Assembly: GCA_023014485.1 (NCBI GenBank)
Contig: JAJOZX010000922.1
Coordinates: forward strand, 625,001 to 689,000
Source of the DNA: Bathynomus jamesi
Taxonomy: Eukaryota > Arthropoda > Malacostraca > Isopoda > Cirolanidae
DNA: 64,000 nucleotides
Direction: 5' to 3'
Made by a program: the position numbers and the translations under genes. Positions 56,487-64,000 of this stretch are shown here, piece after piece. A model generated the notes under the pieces. The model saw only the letters and a program-made list of their open reading frames with translations. It was not told the DNA's origin and ran no database searches. Within the stretch, counting starts at the first letter, position 1. Each line of letters starts with the position of its first letter.

Positions 56487-56514
56487 CTGATGATGACAAA
56501 AGATTTGTCGAAAC
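56487..56514 (+). other. Hammerhead-like core, right terminal copy
   Basis: CTGATGA (56487-56493), T, then a 6-bp stem GACAAA/TTTGTC around AGA, then GAAAC. This is the CUGANGA - stem II - GAAA arrangement of hammerhead ribozymes, which are known from Penelope-like elements. The extra base before stem II and the lack of an obvious third helix and cleavage site keep this tentative. Confidence 0.4.
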
Positions 56515-56569
56515 GTCTGGTCCAAAAAAATAAACGAAAATGTTTGCTGTTGTGTTGGTCCTTCTTTTC

Positions 56570-56839
56570 ATATATATATATATATATATATATATTTTTT
56601 TCCCTCAAATGGCTGTCTCCTTATATGTTCTTTCACTATGAACACCAGTCTCGCTGCTTGTCGCCATGTAACTCCAGCCTCGTCGCTCGCCTCTTCCACC
56701 ATGAACTTAGGGAGTTTAGAGAAAAATAAATGTGGGGAACACTGTAGTGGAAGCTGGTTTAATTTTTAATTTTACTTATATTCTATTCTTCGTATGCAGA
56801 ATGACAAAATCACAATAATGTTTAGGAACATTTAATCTC
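56570..56839. other. Spacer with the partner of the 54477 inverted repeat
   Basis: (TA)n at 56571-56594, then 56641-56706 inverted relative to 54477-54580 (ACTCCAGCCTCGTCGC, GCCTCTTCCACCATGAAC). No gene. Confidence 0.5.
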
Positions 56840-57000
56840 GTTCGTAGCAACAAACGTCATGTGATGGAGGGGACCTACAGATTTATGTGGAATCCAAACC
56901 ACCTACGGGGACGCTACATCATCTGAACTATCCAACTAATGGACAGACCCAACGTCACTGAACCACTCTTGTCTAGAAATTCTTATAACATGTTCAGTAA
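56840..57000 (-). mobile_element. SINE with 5S rRNA-derived head, degraded
   Basis: On the minus strand: AGTGACGTTGGGTCTGTCC, TTAGTTGGATAGTTC (5S C-box region), then TGGTTTGGATTCCACATAAA and CTGTAGGTCCCCTCC. Same order as the other 5S-headed copies, with more decay. Confidence 0.72.
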
Positions 57001-58161
57001 AAATGATAAGACAGTAAACTGTCTGTTATATATCTAATTCAGAGCAGTTGTTACCCATAAATTAATATTTACAGTTCCCCCTAATTCTCTCCTTATTATA
57101 CAAAACATACACGTACCTAACCTAGCGTAACGTAATTGGGCCTAAGTTATAGACTATCTATGACGAATGGATGGAAGGTCGAAAACATTGTAGTGTCAAG
57201 ATGTTTCGCTCCCCCCCCCAACTAATAATTTTTCCTTTTATTAGTAGTTTTAAGCTCATCATTTGCCAGGCTGAATGGGTGAGTGCCGTATTTTCAGTCC
57301 AAATGTAAAAAATCCACAAACTTTAAATCTTAATCAAGTTTTATTCGAAATAGGTCTAATGCAATCCCCATTCTCTGCAGATTTCCTACTTCAATCATTA
57401 TAAATGACCAAGTTTGGTCACCATCAATGTCTGGTTAGGGCACTGCTGATTTAATTAGTTAAGCGAATAAAATCTTGTTTTGTTGGCCGTTTCCAACTTC
57501 AGATCACTTTTGTTTATAAGAAATTTGAAAGTGGGGGGATCTGAATAAAGATTTTCTCAAACATTCTGATTCTCTCTCCGTTTTGTACAGAGGTTAGGTT
57601 AAGCATGTTTAAGTTACTTTAGGTTGGGTTATGTTAAAATTGATTGCTCCTTGCTCACTTCAGACTACTCTCATTTCAACAGTTATCGCTTATTGGGCCG
57701 TCCGCGCATGACTATAGGAATTGCGTGAAGAGACAATTAACGGAGCGATTTCATTCTGTATTGATTAAAGAACCTTTTAAGTCACAACCAAAACCGATTT
57801 ACATCACTCTTATACCAACTCTTTTTTTCCATTTTTATGGAAAGTGTCAAATCAGGAAACCATTCATTCCCCAGCCCCCAAACAACTCTCGAATTCTCAT
57901 TTTTGGAACGGAAATGAAATCGGGAAAAACGAAAATTGAGGGATAATTCACGGGTATCCTCTCGCTGCAAAGAGAGAAAGATTTTCAATAATGTGTCGTT
58001 ATACGATATCAACATCGAACTAAGTTTATTTTTAAAGTAAAGAATTTTAAAATCAAGTGCATTTTATTTCAAGATTATGAACTTATCTTTAAGTCCTTTG
58101 AACATTACTTTTCTATGTCATAATAAAAGAATCACACAATTTACTTTCTGCTATGATGTAC
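57001..58161. other. No recognised feature
   Basis: Unique-looking AT-rich sequence with a C9-type run near 57212 and short TTAGG-like steps near 57590. The frame 57644-57946 (100 codons) has no recognisable domain. Confidence 0.5.
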
Positions 58162-58385
58162 CCGCCAGTTTAGCCTAGTGATATATCTTCGGACCGTTGT
58201 TTCTGGGTTCGAATCTCAGCTAGAACTTCAAATTTCAGCAACGAAGGAGCTTCTCTGGATCTACTTTGGTGGGGTTGTGGTCCGAATCCCACGTAAAGCC
58301 ATAGGTCCCCTCCATCATATAACCTTACTGTAGATGTTACGAGCGAGGTTAAACAACCCCGATTATTACCATCATTATTCCATTA
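58162..58385 (+). mobile_element. SINE: tRNA-like head joined to the shared tail
   Basis: The head has TTAGCCTAGTGATATATC and a B-box GGGTTCGAATCTCAGC. It is followed by GTGGTCCGAATCCCACG, AGCCATAGGTCCCCTCC and ATATAACC, the tail of the 5S-headed SINEs, then an ATT/ATC tail. This is the clearest tRNA-headed version on the plus strand. Confidence 0.75.
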
Positions 58386-59062
58386 ATGATATCCTACATA
58401 TACTAAATTCAGCTTCTACAGTATCTGTAATATTATCCGTAATATTAGCTGTAATATCTGTAATATACCAAAAGAATTAGTTTCAAATTAAATGGTTACA
58501 CTTATAATATACTTCAAATTAATAGTATTAACGACCCTCTAAAACTCTCTTAATTTATGTAACTTTCCCATTTAGTCATTCTTTCTATTTTTTCAACAGA
58601 ATGTCGTAGGCAAAAAATACACGTAAATAAATAAAGTCAAAACTAATTAAACTTAGAATCATCTCTCGTATAAAATGAAAATTAAAAATTAAAAAAAACA
58701 AAAAAAAACGATATTTATAGATCACGTTTGAAATCATGACACAGACGTAAATAAAGAAATCTTTTTATCAGTTCTGTCTTTTAATAAAGAGTAAAAACTG
58801 TAAACGAGATATTTTCTTGAAAAGAAAAACTGTTCCCATATAATAATCTTGAAACAACTTAATTAAAAATACCGAAGTATAAAAAACAAACAAAAGCGAA
58901 GTTCAAAACCTTGATAAGCTTTTTGCTCTCCATTTCTCGAAGGACCTTTCCAACCCCCCTTCCTTCTACATTCCCCACACACCCCAAGTTGAAATGAGGG
59001 GAAGTGCACCCAACGTACGTTCTGGTGGCAGATTGGACGGTGTTTTGGTGATAATTTGTGTG

Positions 59063-59111
<49 letters not shown>

Positions 59112-59338
59112 GTCATTTTCCGGGACAGCCGTATTGTGGCACAGCGATGTACAATATATTTTGACGGTAAAACTGTCAAGAATTTTGGCGGTAAACGATG
59201 CGGCAGTTTGCAAATAATGTGCATTTGCAGTATTTAAGCGGCAAGGGGATGTCCATTATTTTGACAACAGTGTTGTTACAGCATTTTGTCAGCAGTTCTT
59301 AACATTAATTCAAGAATTGCTCCCAACTTTTACCAGTT

Positions 59339-59392
<54 letters not shown>

Positions 59393-59451
59393 GGGATAAA
59401 TTTCACAATTAAACAAGTGAAATGAGTACATGATGCAAACCCACCCATATA
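58386..59451. other. AT-rich spacer with (GT)n and (TA)n
   Basis: (GT)n at about 59058-59107 and (TA)n at 59345-59392. Frames across the (GT)n on the minus strand are repeat artefacts. No gene is seen. Confidence 0.6.
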
Positions 59452-60455
59452 TCGGGTGGGCAAAAAAAAAAAAAAGGGAGACCTCGAACTTTGGCTGTAA
59501 AATACAAAGTTATGGTCAGATTTCAATATTTTTTTCACACCTCATAACTAAGTAAATTTCCTATACGGTGAGCGGATTTCAAAGAAAAATAATGAAAATT
59601 ACGGATTTATTGAACATTTCTTTATGCCACTGGAAATTCTCCATTTACATTACTACTGCATTGTATGTGCAGATAAAAACTTACAAAGTACTCATATATG
59701 GTGCTACCTTGATGTTAAAAAAACTGCTCGATATGTTTACCACGAACCTTCTACAACTTTTTTCATTCTAGAACGGAACTCATCTATGGCTTTATTGATT
59801 TGTTCTTGTGGTAGCTCATCCCATTTTTCCAGAGGAAGCTGTCGTAAATGAGCGACATTTCTTACTTTGACCCAATAAATTCTCTGTGACAAATTTTCCC
59901 AAAGGCCGTAATCGACAGGATTTAAATCAGGACAGTTTGGTGGCCAAATTTAATACCGCTACCTGGTATTCTTTTGATATCTCCTGTTTTATGATTTTCT
60001 TGAAGTTTGTCCAAACCTCCTTGGATTACGTTAATTAAAATCACTTTAATTATCAACTTGAACCTATGATTAGCAAGATTTTTCTAGAATATTCGCCATA
60101 AATCCAATTTCTCAGCTAAAATGCTAAAAGATGGCATACAAACCATAAAATTACCTAGTACTAACATACTAAAATTTCATGGTTCTATGTACTGTATTTG
60201 CCGAGATATGAAAGATTTAAAAGGTCTCCCTTTTTTTACCGATCCAACAATGCAGTAGTAGTGTAAATGGAGAATTTCCAGTGGCATAAAGAAATGTTCA
60301 ATAAATCCGTAATCTTCATTAGTTTTCTTTGAAATCCGCTCACCCTATAGGAAATTTACTTAGTTGTGGGGTGTGAAAAAAATATTTAAATCTGACCATA
60401 ACTTTGTATTTTACAACCAAAGTTCGAGGTCTCCCTTTTTTTTTTGCCCACCCGT
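59452..60455 (-). mobile_element. Tc1/mariner-like element with ~200-bp inverted repeats
   Basis: Ends CGGGTGGGCAAAAAA with TA flanks; the first ~200 bp (through GGAGACCTCGAACTTTG and AGGAAATTTACTTAG to ATGCCACTGGAAATTCTCC) are inverted at the right end. On the minus strand between about 59955 and 59745 the translation reads PPNCPDLNPVDYGLWENLSQ and KWDELPQEQINKAI. This is the end of a Tc1/mariner DDE domain. The rest is deleted, so it is non-autonomous. Confidence 0.85.
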
Positions 60456-60845
60456 TATATAAAAGTTTAAGAAGCTACTTAAATTATCCCACTATTTTTA
60501 CAGAAATAAAGAATACGGCTGCAGTATTTTTTTAGCCTTTTGCTATCATTGCTATGCAGCAATATTTGTGACAACAATGAACTGTACCAATGATGGCAGA
60601 ATGACCATTAATTCAGCTGTTCTCTTCATAGAAACTCGTAAACGAAATGCAAATATTGTACTGCATTCACACTGTTGTATAATATATTATTCGGTTATCG
60701 CTTTTCCGAGCTTTATCATAGATTGTAAAACGATTCTGTACAGAATTTTTGTTTATTTGTTTCATAGCAATAATTTTAAATTGACACTTTACGTATGCAA
60801 TGGAAAATTTATGTATTCCAAACACACACGCACACACACACACAC
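60456..60845. other. AT-rich spacer, no gene
   Basis: The frame 60568-60882 runs into a (CA)n tract at about 60824-60847 and has no recognisable domain. Confidence 0.5.
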
Positions 60846-61066
60846 ACAAAAGAGTAAAGAGACACCTTCGATTTTTCCATAGTTTTTGATTTGATAGTAA
60901 AAGTCAATTAATAATAACAGATTTATTGAATCAATATATTTAGAATGACGTTGATTTCCCTTTTGCGTTATGTAAAGCTGACACACGTTCTGACATTTCA
61001 TTGATGAGCTTTGTCATTTGTTCTTGAGAACAATGATTGTGGTGCTTTTATTTACTTTTGTCAACC

Positions 61067-61068
<2 letters not shown>
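60846..61068 (-). pseudogene. Tc1-like transposase C-terminal remnant
   Basis: On the minus strand the translation near 61010-60925 reads LINEMSERVSALHNAKGNQR, similar to the last residues of Tc1-type transposases. The sequence then runs to an end-like AAAGAGTAAAGAGACACC at 60849-60866. The 5' side is cut at the (TA)n tract 61069-61112. Low information, tentative. Confidence 0.45.
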
Positions 61069-61115
<47 letters not shown>

Positions 61116-61420
61116 AAACGCCTAAAAATGTTTGTTTTAAAGATGATAGCGTGATAGTGAAATCACATCATACATGAAAATGGAGGAAGATTATTAGGGC
61201 AGTGATGACTTGAGAGCTGATGTTGATCATTTTGATGATGAATTTACTGTACTGATTTTTAATAATAAGTAAAGAAGCACGTCTTCTAGTTTATAACAAG
61301 CTTCAAAATGTAGTCACAGTAAATATCTCTTATACTCGTAGTTTTAACACAAATTTTCATGAAGTAAATAAGGATCTTATCCTCCAGAAGATTATATCTG
61401 GTATCAGACTATATCGTAGT
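61069..61420. other. (TA)n and AT-rich spacer
   Basis: (TA)n at 61069-61112 and then nothing recognised up to the (GT)n/(GA)n that marks the LINE end. Confidence 0.6.
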
Positions 61421-62860
61421 GTGTGTGTGTGTGTGTGTGGTATGTGTGTGCGTGAGGGAGAGAGAGAGAGAGAGAAGAGAGAGAGAGTTACACAGAAAAG
61501 AAGTACCTCAAAAGGCCTTGCGGCCCATACCGAGGAGATACCAATGGCAACGGGTGCCACGGAAAAATTCATACACCCTCAAATAGTGTGCAAGATTCGG
61601 TCTAACCTTTTCTTGAACTGATCCACAGAGGAACTGTTCACAACTTCTGAAGGTAGCCTGTTCCACGTGTCACAGATTTTATACGTAAAGTAATTCCCAC
61701 ACACACTAGTCCTAAACCGTTTCAAATCCAACTTCCAACCATTGTTGCGAGTTCAGTTATCATTTAAACTAAACATGCTTCTAAAATCAACATCGTTGAA
61801 CCCGTGTAAGAACTTGAAAACCTCGAGAGTTGACCACGCAGCCTCCGAGTTTCCAGTGAAAACAAATTTAGGGCGCGTAAACGTCGATTGTAGCCCATAT
61901 GCCTAACGGAAGGGATTAACTTTGTGACCTCGCCTGCACTCGCTGCAGCCTCTCAATATTTTTTCTGAGGGTGGGCGACCAGAACAGCACAGCATACTCC
62001 AGGTGCGGCCGAACCAGGGAATTGTACAGAGAGAGCACAATCTCCTTGTTCCGGAATCGAAATTGCCTCCTCATATAACCCAACAGCTTCTGGGCTTTCT
62101 TTTCCACCTGTACGCACTGTTTGGTAAACTTAAGGTCGCTGCTAATTAGCACACTCAAGTCCTTTTCCAAATCAGTGGCCTCGATATTACTCCCCAACAT
62201 GGTGTAGTCCGACTTGGGATTGGCGTAGCCAATGTACATTACCTTCCATTTACCAAAGTTAAACAGCATTTCCCATTTTTCGGACCACTCTCCTATCCTA
62301 CCTAGGTCCGCACGCAGTTGCTCGATCGCTTCGGGCGTCCCAACATTGGCCCCAAGATTGGTGTCATCAGCGAATTTGGCGATCCTAGTGACGATGCCAC
62401 CGTCGATATCATTTATGTAAATGATAAACAATAGTGGCCCCAAAACGGAACCCTGAGGGACTCCGCTAGTGACCGAGGCCCAACCCGAGCTAGCCCCTTT
62501 AATTACAATCCTCTGCCTCCTATTCTTCAGCCATTTTCCAATCCAGATACCTACTTCCCCACCGATACCCAGCGCGCGCACTTTCGCCATTAGCCGGCGG
62601 TGAGGTACCTTATCAAAGGCTTTCTCAAAGTCGAGATAAAGTATATCAATCGCCCTACTCTTATCATACTCACTCCACATGACGTGGAAATACTCGAGCA
62701 AGTTGGTGAGACACGACCTATGCCGCCTAAGCCCATGTTGGGAGTCCCCAAGCAGCTTGTGTGAATCCAAATGGTCAACGATCCTATCCGCTATTACCCC
62801 CTCTAATAATTTACCTACAACCAAAGTAGTATAGCCGCAAAAGGGAGAGTGCAAGAATGT
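61421..62860 (-). mobile_element. 5'-truncated CR1/L2-like LINE
   Basis: Minus strand. It starts inside the reverse transcriptase at about 62860 and ends at a simple repeat ((TC)n on this strand, 61456-61489) after a 3' UTR with GGTATCTCCTCGGTATGGG. The 3' end is related to that of the LINE at 11282-12170. Confidence 0.85.
61916..62854 (-). pseudogene. LINE reverse transcriptase (most of the RT domain and C-terminus)
   Basis: A 312-codon open frame without interruption. It contains VVGKLLEGVIADRI, GDSQHGLR, LYLDFEKAFDKVPH, SGVPQGSVLGPLLF, IAKFADDTNLG (the FADD catalytic box), EKDLSVLISSDLKF and SLVRPHLEYAVLFWSP. These are RT motifs 1 to 7 and the thumb/C-terminal part of CR1/L2-type elements. 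The frame breaks near 61920 (QARSQS) but the protein is readable beyond, to RNNGWKLDLKRFRTSVCGN. The N-terminal part of ORF2, with the endonuclease, is missing through 5' truncation. It is not autonomous. Confidence 0.92.
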
Positions 62861-63000
62861 TGCAAGTTATTATGTAATGTTGCAAAGGGGTGGGGTTGTT
62901 GCAAAGGGGGTTGGTTGTTGCAAAGGGGTGGGGGTGTTGCAAAAAAAAAAAGAAAAAAGAAAAAAAAGAAAAAAAAAAAAGAGTACTGGCCTTTGTTGCC
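62861..63000. repeat. G/T-rich minisatellite and A-rich run
   Basis: GTTGCAAAGGGGTGGG-type units repeat about four times (62876-62941) and are followed by a poly-A tract with scattered G (62941-62982). Frames here are repeat artefacts. Confidence 0.75.
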
Positions 63001-63152
63001 AACCGGGGTTGCAAGGGGCATGCAACTTGGGGGCGAGTTCTCCCCCAAGCTATTCCCCCAAAGGACCAGAAGAAGGAGAGAAAGGAGGAGAGGTGTTCAC
63101 CTGGCAGGAGCCAAGTGCATATTAAGACTTCAGCCGAGTAGGCGTTGTTTTA

Positions 63153-63430
63153 TAGGCTCCTAATCAGCCAGTTGGCTGTAAATGGCTTGAGTTGCCAGAT
63201 AGCGCCATGTATTCATTTAATTCTAATCGAAGACTGAGTTGCCAGATACCATTGTATACATTATTATAGACTCCTAATCAGCCAGTTGGCTGTAAATGGC
63301 TTGAGTTGCCAGATAGCGCCATGTATTCATTTAATTCTAATCGAAGACTGAGTTGCCAGATACCATTGTATACATTATTATAGACTCCTAATCAGCCAGT
63401 TGGCTTAGAAGGCGTAAATGTTGCCAGATA
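63153..63430. repeat. 114-bp tandem repeat, ~2.4 copies
   Basis: TAATCAGCCAGTTGGCT starts at 63161, 63275 and 63389, an exact period of 114 bp. Each unit has two GAGTTGCCAGATA-type boxes. The first two units are almost identical. Confidence 0.95.
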
Positions 63431-63539
63431 CCGCAATACCGTGTATATTATTATATTTCTTAAAGAATACCGGTAGTAGGTTTAGAAGGCGTAACATGAT
63501 ATAATTAAGTAAAACAACATTGCATCATTCTGTTTATTA

Positions 63540-64000
63540 TAAATATATAGAAAATAAATATACATTTCAATTGAGGAATATGCATATAACAGTACAGGAA
63601 ATATATACACACAATTATGGAGATATATAAAATAAATATACATTTCAAATAGAAATAAATATACATTTCAATAGAAATATGCATATAATCGTACAGGGGA
63701 AATATCACGCAAAATATATATAAATACAATTCAATAGAAATATGTACATAATCGTACAGGAGAAATATCAAGCAAAATATATATAAATACATTTCACTTT
63801 TTTTTCAAAATACTAAACTCGGTCTTAATCGAGTATATAAAATAAATATACATTTCAAATAGAAATAAATATACATTTCAATAGAAATATGCATATAATC
63901 GTACAGGGGAAATATCACGCAAAATATATATAAATACATTTCACTTTTTTTTCAAAATACTAAACTCGGTCTTAATCGAGTTTACAATTACATCATTATT
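63540..64000. repeat. AT-rich satellite-like array
   Basis: Units of about 60-70 bp with AATAGAAATATGCATATAAT, CGTACAGGGGAAATATC and AAAATATATATAAATAC repeat through the region. A higher-order block with ACTAAACTCGGTCTTAATCG recurs 147 bp apart (63811 and 63958). It continues to the window edge. Confidence 0.88.

Larger units (their letters stand above)
55459..56569 (+). mobile_element. Second Penelope-like element, bounded by inverted terminal copies
   Basis: The terminal segment AACAGCAAACATTTTCGTTT to AAACGTCTG/CTGATGATG appears inverted at 55459-55571 and direct at 56468-56569. Between them is a decayed Penelope C-terminus. The family differs from that at 42178-44812 in sequence but has the same organisation. 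Confidence 0.82.

Noticed and set aside
57644..57946. 100-codon open frame
   Set aside because: No domain or codon-use signal that I can see; the opposite strand has a similar-length frame over the same bases.
58859..59224. Histidine/threonine-rich frames on the minus strand
   Set aside because: They are translations of a (GT)n tract and its flanks.
62849..63163. Several overlapping frames on both strands
   Set aside because: They are generated by a G/T-rich minisatellite and an A-rich run.
63540..64000. CRISPR array
   Set aside because: Repeats are AT-rich, variable in length and without unique spacers; the setting is eukaryotic.

Overview
This is animal nuclear DNA from an AT-rich, repeat-bloated genome, most likely an arthropod and perhaps a crustacean. 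The pointers are very dense (TA)n, (GA)n and (GT)n microsatellites, short TTAGG-like runs, many Tc1/mariner elements including the long-spacer DD41D type, divergent hAT elements, Penelope-like retroelements and SINEs headed by 5S rRNA or tRNA sequence. The placement is inference. I found no convincing host protein gene, no functional tRNA or rRNA gene, and no prokaryotic or CRISPR feature. Nearly every recognisable coding stretch belongs to a transposable element, and most are broken.

Layout. Bases 1-10,700 carry SINEs, a LINE 3' end and a run of mariner and hAT derivatives separated by (TA)n. Bases 10,745-12,744 hold a hAT relic with a nested mariner and a nested LINE. Bases 12,848-14,090 are an inverted/tandem repeat cluster with a relative at 47.2-47.9 kb. 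Bases 14,947-21,879 hold a MITE, a hAT element (16,474-19,160) and a mariner with two nested elements. Bases 21.9-24.2 kb are a SINE cluster. A full-length-style LINE (24.6-29.9 kb) is interrupted by at least six DNA-element insertions. Bases 30.5-34.7 kb contain a hAT relic with an exact 8-bp target duplication, a probable solo LTR and copies of a palindromic ~200-bp MITE.

The centrepiece is 34,673-40,373. A DD41D mariner contains a divergent hAT-like transposon (35,054-39,523, exact 9-bp target duplication), which in turn contains a DD34D mariner (35,767-37,043). A second, more decayed member of the hAT-like family lies at 50,977-54,090. Both have TAGGGYG termini and a protein with an apparent D, D, CxxH, RW, E layout.

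From 40.4 kb on come a mariner with ~195-bp inverted repeats, a Penelope-like element arranged as a ~2.6-kb palindrome with a GIY-YIG endonuclease, two further mariners, a second Penelope-like element with a hammerhead-like motif at each end, a Tc1/mariner relative with ~200-bp inverted repeats, a LINE on the minus strand, a 114-bp tandem repeat and a satellite-like array running off the right edge.

Functionally the window is a nested record of transposition. The (TA)n tracts appear to be landing sites for mariner and hAT elements, and target duplications plus interrupted reading frames give the relative order of many insertions.
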